Shown here: piece by piece, positions 6,530 through 12,828 of the stretch
Layout: every line of letters begins with the position of its first letter
Position numbering within the stretch: the stretch's first letter is position 1
Source of the DNA: Rhodospirillaceae bacterium
GTDB lineage: Bacteria; Pseudomonadota; Alphaproteobacteria; UBA8366; GCA-2717185
Reading direction: 5' to 3'
NCBI GenBank assembly: GCA_028817685.1
Contig: JAPPPC010000742.1
Span: 1 to 15,043, forward strand
DNA: 15,043 nt
The notes under the pieces: model-generated
What the model was told of the DNA's origin: nothing
Database searches by the model: none
What the model saw: only the letters and a program-made list of their open reading frames with translations
Translations under genes and position numbers: made by a program

Positions 6530-6964
6530 TTATCGAAGGCCGCGCAACAGCCGCAGGAAGTTCAGCAACTGCATCGCCGATGCCGCAACATAGGTGTAGG
6601 CCGCGGCTTTAAGTATTTGACGGGCAGCCGGCAGATCTTCCGACGGGATGTAACCGCCATGTTCCAGGATCGGCAGCGCGCGTTTGAAGCTGGCATCCAG
6701 CTCGACGGGTAGGGTGACAAGATTCGCGATCACGCGGATCAGCCCCATCAGGATGACCGCGACGACACCCAGCAGAATGGTCCGCGGTCCCGCCGCAGCC
6801 GTGCCAATAAAGGAGAGGGCAAAGAGGGCGAGGCTGCCGACTGAATCCGTGATGGCCGCGGCCTTGACTGTGCGCTGCCGCGCCTTGAGCGGTTTGTAGC
6901 CGTCGCGATCCTGCAAGGCGTGACCGACCTCATGCGCTGCCACGGCGACAGCGGTGAGGGAGCG
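6530..6964 (-). pseudogene. YugP-type neutral zinc metallopeptidase, 5'-truncated
   Basis: The C-terminal about 140 residues of a membrane zinc metallopeptidase of the YugP (DUF/peptidase_U-type) family, whose full proteins have about 225-230 residues. The zinc motif HEVGHALQ is present near the N-terminus of the remnant. Two membrane helices follow (DSVGSLALFALSFIGTAA and TILLGVVAVILMGLIRVIA), then the conserved LPVELDASFKRALPIL and AAAYTYVAASAMQLLNFL segments. Family-like sequence (RSLTAVAVAAHEVGH) continues upstream of the GTG at 6943 to about 6964 and then stops matching; the first about 85-90 residues, with the first membrane helix, are gone. The break coincides with where the solute-binding protein on the other strand begins to match its family. 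A shorter product from the GTG at 6943 is conceivable but would lack the N-terminal anchor. Confidence 0.8.
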
Positions 6965-6967
6965 AAC

Positions 6968-8221
6968 GTGAAACCGGTTGCGGATTTGTTCACGGAACGG
7001 ACAGGCGTGCAGTTCCGGCTTAACGAAACGCCCGTCGACGAGATCAATTCGCAGATGATCATCGACAGTGTTTCCGGTGGCGGGACATTCGATCTCGCAT
7101 TGCCGGCAACCTTCGGCGTGCCCGACCTGGTCGCCGCCGGAGCGCTCAAGAATCTGGACGGCTTTGCCAAGAAGTACGAACCGCGCGGTTTCCAGGACGA
7201 CGCGTTGTTCTCACTGGGCGACTACTACAAGGGCAGCCTCTACGGCTACCAGACGGACGGCGACACCTACTTGATGTTCTACAAGAAGGATTGCCTGGAA
7301 AGCGCCGACGAACAAAAGCGGTTTGCCGATAAGTACGGCTTTCCCTTGAAGCTTCCACGCACATGGCGGGAGTTGGACGCCCAGATGGCGTTCTTCCATC
7401 GGCCCGACAAAGACATGTTTGGCGGCGCCTTGTTTCGCACGCCGACCTACATCGCTTGGGAATTCTGGATACGGTTTCACGCAAAGGGCTACTGGCCCTT
7501 CGATACGGCACTCAACCCGCAGATCAATAACGATGCGGGTGTCGAGGCGCTGGAGGAACTCATCGCAGCCAGCAGTAGCCTATACGATAAGGCGCGGACG
7601 AATGGATTGTTCGACAATTGGAAGGCATTCGCAGCCGGGAACATCTATTGCAACATCGGCTGGGGCGGCACTCAGAAGTTTCTCAACAGTGACAAATCGA
7701 AGATCAGGGGAAACCTGCTCTACGCGCCGACGCCTGGCGGCACTGTGGATGGCAAGCTGATCAAGACGCCGTATTTCAATTGGGGCTGGAACTACACGGT
7801 TTCCAGCACATCGGCGGAAGCGGAAATCGCCTATTTGTTCGCTCTGTTCGCCTGCAGTCCTGAGATGTCGACCAAGGCAGTCCGGGAGGCCAGCGGGTTT
7901 TTCGATCCGTTCCGAAGTGCCCACTATGAAGATCCCGATATACGCAATACCTATACGCCGGAGTTCTTGTCCGCGCACAAGGAAAGCATGGCCGAAAGTA
8001 TCCCGGACCTCTATCTGCCGGGGCAGGGGGAGTATTTCAGCGCGTTGTGCGAGAATTTGGTGCGGGCCGATAGCGGGCAGCAGAGCGCCAAACGGGCACT
8101 CGATCTGACGGCCCAGCAGTGGGAGCAGACGACCCGTCGCCTTGGCCGGAAGGCGCAGGCCGAGCAGTGGGCATTCCTGCGCAACAGTTACCCGGAAACC
8201 ACGCGCCTCGCGCTGCGCTAG
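6968..8221 (+). CDS. ABC transporter extracellular solute-binding protein (family 1, sugar-type), 5'-truncated
   Basis: About 417 residues of a periplasmic substrate-binding protein of the family 1 (sugar/glycerol-3-phosphate type) group. Family-like sequence starts at NVKPVADLFTERTGVQ and continues through GGGTFDLALPATFGVPDLVAAGAL, a substrate-cleft region with many aromatics (YYKGSLYGYQTDGD, NWGWNYTVSS) and a helical C-terminus. The signal peptide and first beta strand (about 40-50 residues) are missing. The open frame extends back to a GTG at 6920, but 6920-6964 is the antisense of the metallopeptidase zinc-motif region and not solute-binding-protein sequence. A GAGGGAG at 6956-6962 precedes a GTG at 6968, so a leaderless cytoplasmic product could be made, but it would not reach the periplasm. 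No permease or ATPase gene follows, so it is an orphan. Probably a non-functional remnant, or a product of an assembly join. Confidence 0.8.
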   Translation: MKPVADLFTERTGVQFRLNETPVDEINSQMIIDSVSGGGTFDLALPATFGVPDLVAAGALKNLDGFAKKYEPRGFQDDALFSLGDYYKGSLYGYQTDGDTYLMFYKKDCLESADEQKRFADKYGFPLKLPRTWRELDAQMAFFHRPDKDMFGGALFRTPTYIAWEFWIRFHAKGYWPFDTALNPQINNDAGVEALEELIAASSSLYDKARTNGLFDNWKAFAAGNIYCNIGWGGTQKFLNSDKSKIRGNLLYAPTPGGTVDGKLIKTPYFNWGWNYTVSSTSAEAEIAYLFALFACSPEMSTKAVREASGFFDPFRSAHYEDPDIRNTYTPEFLSAHKESMAESIPDLYLPGQGEYFSALCENLVRADSGQQSAKRALDLTAQQWEQTTRRLGRKAQAEQWAFLRNSYPETTRLALR

Positions 8222-8248
8222 GCGTAGGCTGCCGGCTGCGGCGAGGGC

Positions 8249-8635
8249 TCACTCCGCGATCACTGCTTCGGCTTCGATTTCCACCTTCATCTCCGGGGCG
8301 ACCAAGGCGGAGACCTCGTACAGCGTCGACGCTGGACGGTTATCGCCGAAATAACGTTGGCGGATTGGGTTAATCGCGGCCCGGTCGCCGATGTCGGTCA
8401 GTAGGACCGTCACCTTGACGATATGCTCCGGGCGACCCCCAGCAGCGCGCAGGCAGCGGTCGAGACTGTCGATCGCAACCTGAAACTGTTCTGCCGTATC
8501 CTCCGGAATGGAACCGTCGGAACGAACGCCGACAGTCCCTGAAATCCAGACCCGATCACCCGACCGGACCGCATGGCAGTAGTGGCTGACCGGTTCCATT
8601 TCATCGGCCAGCAAAAAGCGTTCGATTTTACTCAT
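8249..8635 (-). CDS. RidA family protein (YjgF/YER057c/UK114), probable reactive imine/enamine deaminase
   Basis: A 128-residue protein of the RidA/YjgF family, trimeric cytoplasmic enzymes that hydrolyse reactive 2-aminoacrylate-type enamines and imines to keto acids and ammonia. The arginine that holds the substrate carboxylate is present (R100 in NRPASTLYEVSAL), followed by the conserved VEIEAEAVI ending with E119/E121. This places it among potentially active members. The start at 8635 (MSKIERF) is chosen because GGGAGGAC lies just upstream; an in-frame upstream start at 8677 would add an unrelated leader. It is divergent from the dioxygenase at 8883, with about 247 bases between them. It converges on the solute-binding protein gene. 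RidA homologues beside catabolic oxygenases often act in degradation of nitrogenous compounds, so a joint pathway with the neighbouring dioxygenase is possible but unproven. Confidence 0.9.
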   Translation of the reverse strand: MSKIERFLLADEMEPVSHYCHAVRSGDRVWISGTVGVRSDGSIPEDTAEQFQVAIDSLDRCLRAAGGRPEHIVKVTVLLTDIGDRAAINPIRQRYFGDNRPASTLYEVSALVAPEMKVEIEAEAVIAE

Positions 8636-8882
8636 TGGACGTCCTCCCAATTCGCCGTCATGGCCGCCTTTGGTCACCGCTCAGAACCGATAAACCAGAA
8701 CTACTCGTCCGGCGCGAATGAGAGGTACCCCATGGCGATGTCTTCAGATGTGCCGAAGCGGTGTTGCGGTCACGTGCAATACGACGAGTGTGTTTCCCCT
8801 ATGCCGTTTCGCAATGATGTTGAAGCGGCCAGCATCTTTGGGCAAGGGTTGCGCCGGCATGGGACGTTGTTAGTATCGCCTT

Positions 8883-9872
8883 ATGTCCGAAATTACCCAT
8901 CAAGATACAACCGTTATCGATCGCGACTTCGCCGGGCCCATTGCGTGGCGCGGTGCCACGCTCGGTGCGGAAGATGGCGTGGTCCGCCTCGACCAATCTT
9001 GCCTCGACGAACTGGACGCTGTTGTTGCGGAGGTGCGCGCCAATCCGCTGCCCACGCTGATGATGACACCGGATCTGTTCGACATGCCGGCCTGTAGCGC
9101 CACGATGGCGACGGTGAATCGGGAAATTCGCCAGGGTCTTGGATTTGTCATCGTCGACCGGCTACCGATGGACCGGTACAGCCGTGACGAGGCGGTCATG
9201 CTCTATTGGCTGCTGTCATCGATAATTTCCAGGCCGGTCGCACAGAGCTGGGACGGCAAGATGATCTACGATGTCCGCGACAAGGGAAAGCCGCCGGGCA
9301 ACGGCGTGCGGCCGGATGTCACCAATGTTCGGCAGAACTTTCATACCGACAACAGCTACAATCTTTGCGCGCCGCATTTTCTCGGCTTGCTTTGCCTGCA
9401 GACGGCAAAGTCTGGCGGCATCAGCCGTCTGATCAGTTTCGCGGCGGCTCATAACGAGATGCGGAAGCGCCATCCCGACCTGTTGCGGCGACTGTACGAG
9501 CCCTTCTATTTCGACCGCCAGCGGGAACATGCACCCGACGACGTCATGACCACTTACCATCCGATGTTCGAGAACCACGATGGTGAGTTGGTCGCACGCC
9601 TGTCCTATCGCCAGGTCGTCTATGGCTACGAACTGGAGGGCAAGGAACTCGACCCGGAAGGGAAGGCGGCCCTGGACGCCTTCGAAGCGATCCTCAACGA
9701 GCCGGCGATGTGGAAGGATTTCTACTTTGAACCCGGCCAGATCCAACTGCTCGATAACCGCCGCTGCGGACATTGCCGTACGGGGTTTGAGGACTACCCG
9801 GAACCGGAGCGGCGGCGGCATCTGGTCCGTCTCTGGATGCGGGACAGCGGCCGCACCTTCTATCACGGATAG
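8883..9872 (+). CDS. TauD-family Fe(II)/2-oxoglutarate-dependent oxygenase (clavaminate synthase-like group)
   Basis: A 329-residue member of the TauD superfamily, clearly different from the enzyme at 218-1117 and nearer the Gab/clavaminate synthase-like branch. Iron ligands are H154 and D156 in NFHTDNSYN and H297 in CGHCRTGFEDY. The closing ERRRHLVRLWMR supplies the arginine for 2-oxoglutarate and is typical of this branch. The N-terminal segment LGFVIVDRLPMDRYSRDEA also matches. Such enzymes hydroxylate small acids or amino-acid-like substrates, or act on trimethyllysine and butyrobetaine-like compounds; the substrate here is unknown. The ATG at 8883 has no strong ribosome binding site, though no better in-frame start was found. 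The 247-base gap upstream, shared with divergent RidA, probably carries both promoters, but I saw no convincing operator in it. A perfect hairpin follows the stop. Confidence 0.88.
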   Translation: MSEITHQDTTVIDRDFAGPIAWRGATLGAEDGVVRLDQSCLDELDAVVAEVRANPLPTLMMTPDLFDMPACSATMATVNREIRQGLGFVIVDRLPMDRYSRDEAVMLYWLLSSIISRPVAQSWDGKMIYDVRDKGKPPGNGVRPDVTNVRQNFHTDNSYNLCAPHFLGLLCLQTAKSGGISRLISFAAAHNEMRKRHPDLLRRLYEPFYFDRQREHAPDDVMTTYHPMFENHDGELVARLSYRQVVYGYELEGKELDPEGKAALDAFEAILNEPAMWKDFYFEPGQIQLLDNRRCGHCRTGFEDYPEPERRRHLVRLWMRDSGRTFYHG

Positions 9873-9881
9873 CCGAACCCA

Positions 9882-9899
9882 ACGGGTCGCCTGACCCGT
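9882..9899. terminator. Perfect 7-bp hairpin between convergent genes
   Basis: ACGGGTC (9882-9888), loop GCCT, GACCCGT (9893-9899), placed 10 bases after the dioxygenase stop (9872) and about 50 bases past the end of the opposing GST gene (9952). There is no run of Ts on either side, so it may stop transcription weakly or mark a 3' end rather than act as a classical intrinsic terminator. Position between convergent genes supports a terminator role for both strands. Confidence 0.45.
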
Positions 9900-9951
9900 C
9901 GACGGACTTTGCGATATACGAAATCTGGGTTCTAGCCCGACGTATCGACCG

Positions 9952-10557
9952 TCACGCCGCCTCGGCTGCTTTGAACGCTTCACGCGCTTCAAGCCGGTCG
10001 GCATAGGCGTTGAGGTTTGGGCTGGCGCTGAAATCGGCCCCGAGCCGGCGGGCCATAATGATGGCGTGGCCGGTAATCGTGTCCGCGATGGTGAAGTCGC
10101 CGGCGAGATAGTCGTGCCCTTCCATATGCATTTCCGCGGCGCCCAGCGTCCGGTTGAGCAGCTTCAACGAGCGTGCTGCGATCTCCTCGTTGCGGCGCTC
10201 CGGCGGCAGCAGGATCGTTTCCACCACATAGTTGTTGATCGGCGGCATGATCATGCCTTCCGCATAGTTGAGCCATTGCAGATAGGTTGCAAAGTTTCCG
10301 TCATCCGGCCCGGGAGCCAGTTCAGGCGCGTACTTGGCTGACAAATACTGCGCGATTGCCGTACTTTCCGTGATGGTCGTGTCGCCGTCGATCAAGGTTG
10401 GCACGCGGCCGTTCGGGTTGATCTTGGTGTATTCGGGCGCCCGCATCTCCTTTTGCCCCAGCGTGAACCGCTCCAACTCGTAAGGTTTTCCGATCTCCTC
10501 CAACAGCCAGACGGTCCGAACAGCGCGCGATCGCGGGGCGAAATAGACCTTCATCAT
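9952..10557 (-). CDS. Glutathione S-transferase family protein
   Basis: A 201-residue cytoplasmic GST with a thioredoxin-like N-terminal domain and an all-helical C-terminal domain. Visible marks are the N-terminal YFAPRSRAVRTVWLLEE, with S10 or R9-R11 in the catalytic position as in theta/nu/beta-like bacterial classes, the cis-proline in NPNGRVPTL (P53), and the glutathione-binding E64-S65 in TITESTAIAQYL. YLAGDFTIADTI is the conserved C-terminal N-capping motif. The start is taken as the first of two adjacent ATGs, 9 bases after an AGAGG (complement around 10567-10571). A GTG at 10578 that overlaps the preceding stop is an alternative. It is the last gene of a minus-strand operon, about 17 bases after the propeller protein. 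It would conjugate, reduce or isomerise an electrophile with glutathione; the substrate is unknown. Confidence 0.9.
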   Translation of the reverse strand: MMKVYFAPRSRAVRTVWLLEEIGKPYELERFTLGQKEMRAPEYTKINPNGRVPTLIDGDTTITESTAIAQYLSAKYAPELAPGPDDGNFATYLQWLNYAEGMIMPPINNYVVETILLPPERRNEEIAARSLKLLNRTLGAAEMHMEGHDYLAGDFTIADTITGHAIIMARRLGADFSASPNLNAYADRLEAREAFKAAEAA

Positions 10558-10574
10558 CGCATTTTTCCTCTTGG

Positions 10575-11549
10575 TCACTCTTCCAAATGAACTTGCGCCA
10601 GGGCGATGCCGCTTTCCCCGGCGACGGCATAAAGCAGAAAGACTTTGCCGTCTTCTTCATAGATCGCCGGGTCGCGCAGCTGATTGACATGGCCATAGGC
10701 CGTGCTGCGGATCGACGGCTCGTTCGGCGCGTCGGCGCCCTCCCAGGGAAACTCCGGCCGCAGGATTTCTACGGGGGCACCGTCCTGCCAGGTGCTCCAA
10801 TCGCCGGAAAGATCGATCGAGCTCAGCAATATGCTCTCCGGTGCATGGCCGACCTGGGTCCAAAACACATGCATCGTATCGCCGCGCTGCAGCAGGGCGG
10901 CATGGCGCATATCCGGATTGAACAGGCGCGGCCCTTCCTCGAAGCCGGTATAGCCGTCGCGCGACCGGTAGAATTGTCCCGGCATCGCCATCGCATAGAC
11001 CGCATCCGGTCGATGAAAGACGCGGAAATAGGTGCGGCCGAGTATCTCCGGCTTGGCCGTGAAATCGATCCCATTGTCGGACACGGCGACCCGCGTCGCC
11101 TGTTTCGCGAATGCCTCCAGCCCATGGAAATACATCACGATCTTGCGCTCTTCGGCGTTCACATGGACATCGGGCGAGGCGATGTGCGTGGTCGTCGCCT
11201 CGACGGTGAAGTCGTGCGACCGTTTGCCCGGCATGGAGGCGCGGCTGCTCGCCATTGCCGCAGCACCGCCGTCGGCGGGGACGGGGGGCGGTTCGGTCGG
11301 GAACAGTGAGTCCTTGAGATGCAGGCTGCCGGGCGCATGCACCTGCCAGGGGCCTGTCAGCGCGTCGGCATAGGCGAGCCGGATATAGGTCCCCTTGTGA
11401 TCGGCGAAATAAAGGTAGTAGCGGCCGAGCGGATTCTCGACCCAGTCCGGGACGCGAATTAACGAGGGGCCCTGGATATTGTCGCCGATCGAGGGGTGTG
11501 TTTCGGGGCCGACGATCGGGCCGTCGCAAAGCCGTTCCACGTGAACCAT
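10575..11549 (-). CDS. Beta-propeller glycosidase-like protein (GH43/GH32-like fold), function unproven
   Basis: A 324-residue protein with repeated propeller-blade patterns of the GH43/GH32 superfamily: GPSLIRVPDW...YYLYFADHKGTYIRLAYA near residues 28-62, SPDVHVNAEERKIVMYFHG near 125-143, FNPDMRHAALLQRGDTMHVFW near 215 and LRDPAIYEEDGKVFLLYA near the end. Each blade pairs an acidic residue with an aromatic 'YYLYFA'-type strand. Family glycosidases place three acids at the propeller centre, but I could not assign these with confidence. No signal peptide is visible, so it is probably cytoplasmic. It starts 12 bases after the stop of the HTH-citrate synthase gene with AGGA at good spacing, and the GST gene follows closely. 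These make one operon. An enzyme on a sugar or lactone, or a non-catalytic propeller, are both possible. Confidence 0.7.
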   Translation of the reverse strand: MVHVERLCDGPIVGPETHPSIGDNIQGPSLIRVPDWVENPLGRYYLYFADHKGTYIRLAYADALTGPWQVHAPGSLHLKDSLFPTEPPPVPADGGAAAMASSRASMPGKRSHDFTVEATTTHIASPDVHVNAEERKIVMYFHGLEAFAKQATRVAVSDNGIDFTAKPEILGRTYFRVFHRPDAVYAMAMPGQFYRSRDGYTGFEEGPRLFNPDMRHAALLQRGDTMHVFWTQVGHAPESILLSSIDLSGDWSTWQDGAPVEILRPEFPWEGADAPNEPSIRSTAYGHVNQLRDPAIYEEDGKVFLLYAVAGESGIALAQVHLEE

Positions 11550-11561
11550 TGTTGTGTCCTG

Positions 11562-12737
11562 TCACTTCGATGTTGCGGGCGCCGGTTGCGGGCTTTCGCC
11601 GACATACCGCGCCCGAGGCCGGATGAGGTCGGGATTTTCGTACTGTTCCTGCGCGTGTGCAATCCACCCGACACAACGGCCGACCGCGAAGATCGCCAAG
11701 GGCGCGATTGTCGGGAGACCAATCGTACGCTGCACGGTGGCCAATCCAAAATCGATGTTGGGGGCGAGATCGGTCAGGTCAATCGCCGCCTTGGCAAGCG
11801 ATTCCGCGGTTTGACGTGATTCATTGTCGAAGCCGTTCCGGTCGAGCGCTTCGATCAGGGCGCCGTAGCGTGGATCACCGTCAGGATAGAGAAATTGGCC
11901 GATCCCGGGCAGCGTCTCGCCGCGTTGGAGGCGTGCGGCCACGGCGGCATCCCCGAGTTCCGCGGCTTCATCGAACAACGCCGCTACTCGGGCGGTCTGT
12001 CCGCCATGGCGAGGGCCCTGCAAGGCTGTCAGGCCGGCCTGAACGGCGGCGTAGGGGGTCGAACGGGCGGAGGCGACACAGCGGACCGTGAAAGCGGACA
12101 CGTTGAGCTCATGATCGGCGCTGAGAACCAGGGCAGTGCGGATGACATCCGCGGCTTCCGGCGACGCCCCCCAGGCGGCCGCCAATTGTCGGTGAATCGG
12201 ACCGGAACCGGGCGCGCCGCCGACAATAGCGGCCACCAGCAGGCGCAAGACTCGCGCGCCCGTACCGGCGACCCCCCAAGGCCTCAAGTTAAGTGCTTTC
12301 ATGTCATTCGGCGCGGCTGCGGCGAGAATTGCCTGCATGCGGGCGTAGGGCGAAACGATGTCCGGTATTGCGGGCAGCGGCGGATAGTCCTGTTCGAACG
12401 GATCCCGCTCGCCGCATTGCCAAAGCAGTCCGGCAACGCTTTCCAGTGTCGCAACCGCACTGAGCTGTAAGGCGTCGCGGCCTCGATAGTAGCAACGGCC
12501 CGCATCGATCAAGGTGATGGCCGACTCGAGAAACGTTGCGTCCGTTAGCTTGCGGCCGTCTGCAGTAGGTGATTTCCGGGCTCGCAGGTTCCGTACATCG
12601 TCCGCGTGATAGAGCCGATGCCGGCCATTTTCCGCCGGTTCGGATCGGATCATGCCGCGACTCACATAGGCGTAGAGCGTTGCTCGGCTGACATTTAATT
12701 CCGCGGCGGCTTCGCGCGCATTGAGGAAGGCGTGCAT
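11562..12737 (-). CDS. Citrate synthase-like protein with N-terminal helix-turn-helix, probable ligand-responsive regulator
   Basis: A 391-residue fusion. Residues about 4-50 are a MerR/excisionase-type DNA-binding domain (NAREAAAELNVSRATLYAYV, then GRHRLYHADDV). The rest is a citrate synthase fold. Compared with pig citrate synthase, H238, H274, R329 and D375 are matched by H209 (DHELN), H244 (GPRHGG), R290 (GDPRY) and D329 (NIDF). The essential H320 is Gln (Q281 in GIGQFLY), so catalysis is probably lost or altered while ligand binding may persist. The start at 12737 is set by AAGGAA just upstream; the frame is open to 12827, but that leader runs through the operator. The gene is divergent from a normal-looking citrate synthase, with an 8-bp-arm palindrome 11 bases from its own ATG. 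That suggests autoregulation and control of the paralogue by oxaloacetate, acyl-CoA or citrate-type ligands. Confidence 0.87.
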   Translation of the reverse strand: MHAFLNAREAAAELNVSRATLYAYVSRGMIRSEPAENGRHRLYHADDVRNLRARKSPTADGRKLTDATFLESAITLIDAGRCYYRGRDALQLSAVATLESVAGLLWQCGERDPFEQDYPPLPAIPDIVSPYARMQAILAAAAPNDMKALNLRPWGVAGTGARVLRLLVAAIVGGAPGSGPIHRQLAAAWGASPEAADVIRTALVLSADHELNVSAFTVRCVASARSTPYAAVQAGLTALQGPRHGGQTARVAALFDEAAELGDAAVAARLQRGETLPGIGQFLYPDGDPRYGALIEALDRNGFDNESRQTAESLAKAAIDLTDLAPNIDFGLATVQRTIGLPTIAPLAIFAVGRCVGWIAHAQEQYENPDLIRPRARYVGESPQPAPATSK

Positions 12738-12747
12738 GACTTTCCTT

Positions 12748-12770
12748 ATATTGATTGTATATATCAATAT
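12748..12770. promoter_or_regulatory. AT-rich operator palindrome between divergent citrate synthase genes
   Basis: A perfect inverted repeat, ATATTGAT (12748-12755), 7-base spacer, ATCAATAT (12763-12770), stands out as AT-rich in GC-rich surroundings. A further half-site-like TTGAC follows at 12770-12774. It lies 11 bases upstream of the HTH-citrate synthase ATG and about 58 bases upstream of the divergent citrate synthase ATG, so a bound protein would cover the minus-strand promoter and could act on both. The HTH-fused citrate synthase is the obvious candidate binder (inference). Confidence 0.7.
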
Positions 12771-12828
12771 TGACGACATATGCCCGCGATGACAAGTAAA
12801 TCCCGATTTGAACGAGAGGAGAGTCATG

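Noticed and set aside
6920..6967. GTG at 6920 as the true start of the solute-binding protein
   Set aside because: The 16 residues it would add are encoded by the antisense of the metallopeptidase zinc-motif region and contain no signal peptide, so the frame is open there only by chance.
6748..7170. 140-codon minus-strand open frame crossing the truncation point near 6965
   Set aside because: It might suggest a fused gene, but the sequence is Ser/Arg/Pro-rich and out of frame with the peptidase; it is a shadow of both truncated genes.
8573..9097. 174-codon plus-strand open frame spanning the RidA-dioxygenase gap
   Set aside because: It overlaps both flanking genes in other frames, is rich in Arg and Cys, and has no family pattern or ribosome binding site.
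10657..11676. 339-codon minus-strand open frame overlapping the propeller gene
   Set aside because: It is an alternate frame on the same strand, rich in Arg and Pro, without a family pattern; the frame at 10575-11549 has clear propeller blade motifs and a good ribosome binding site.
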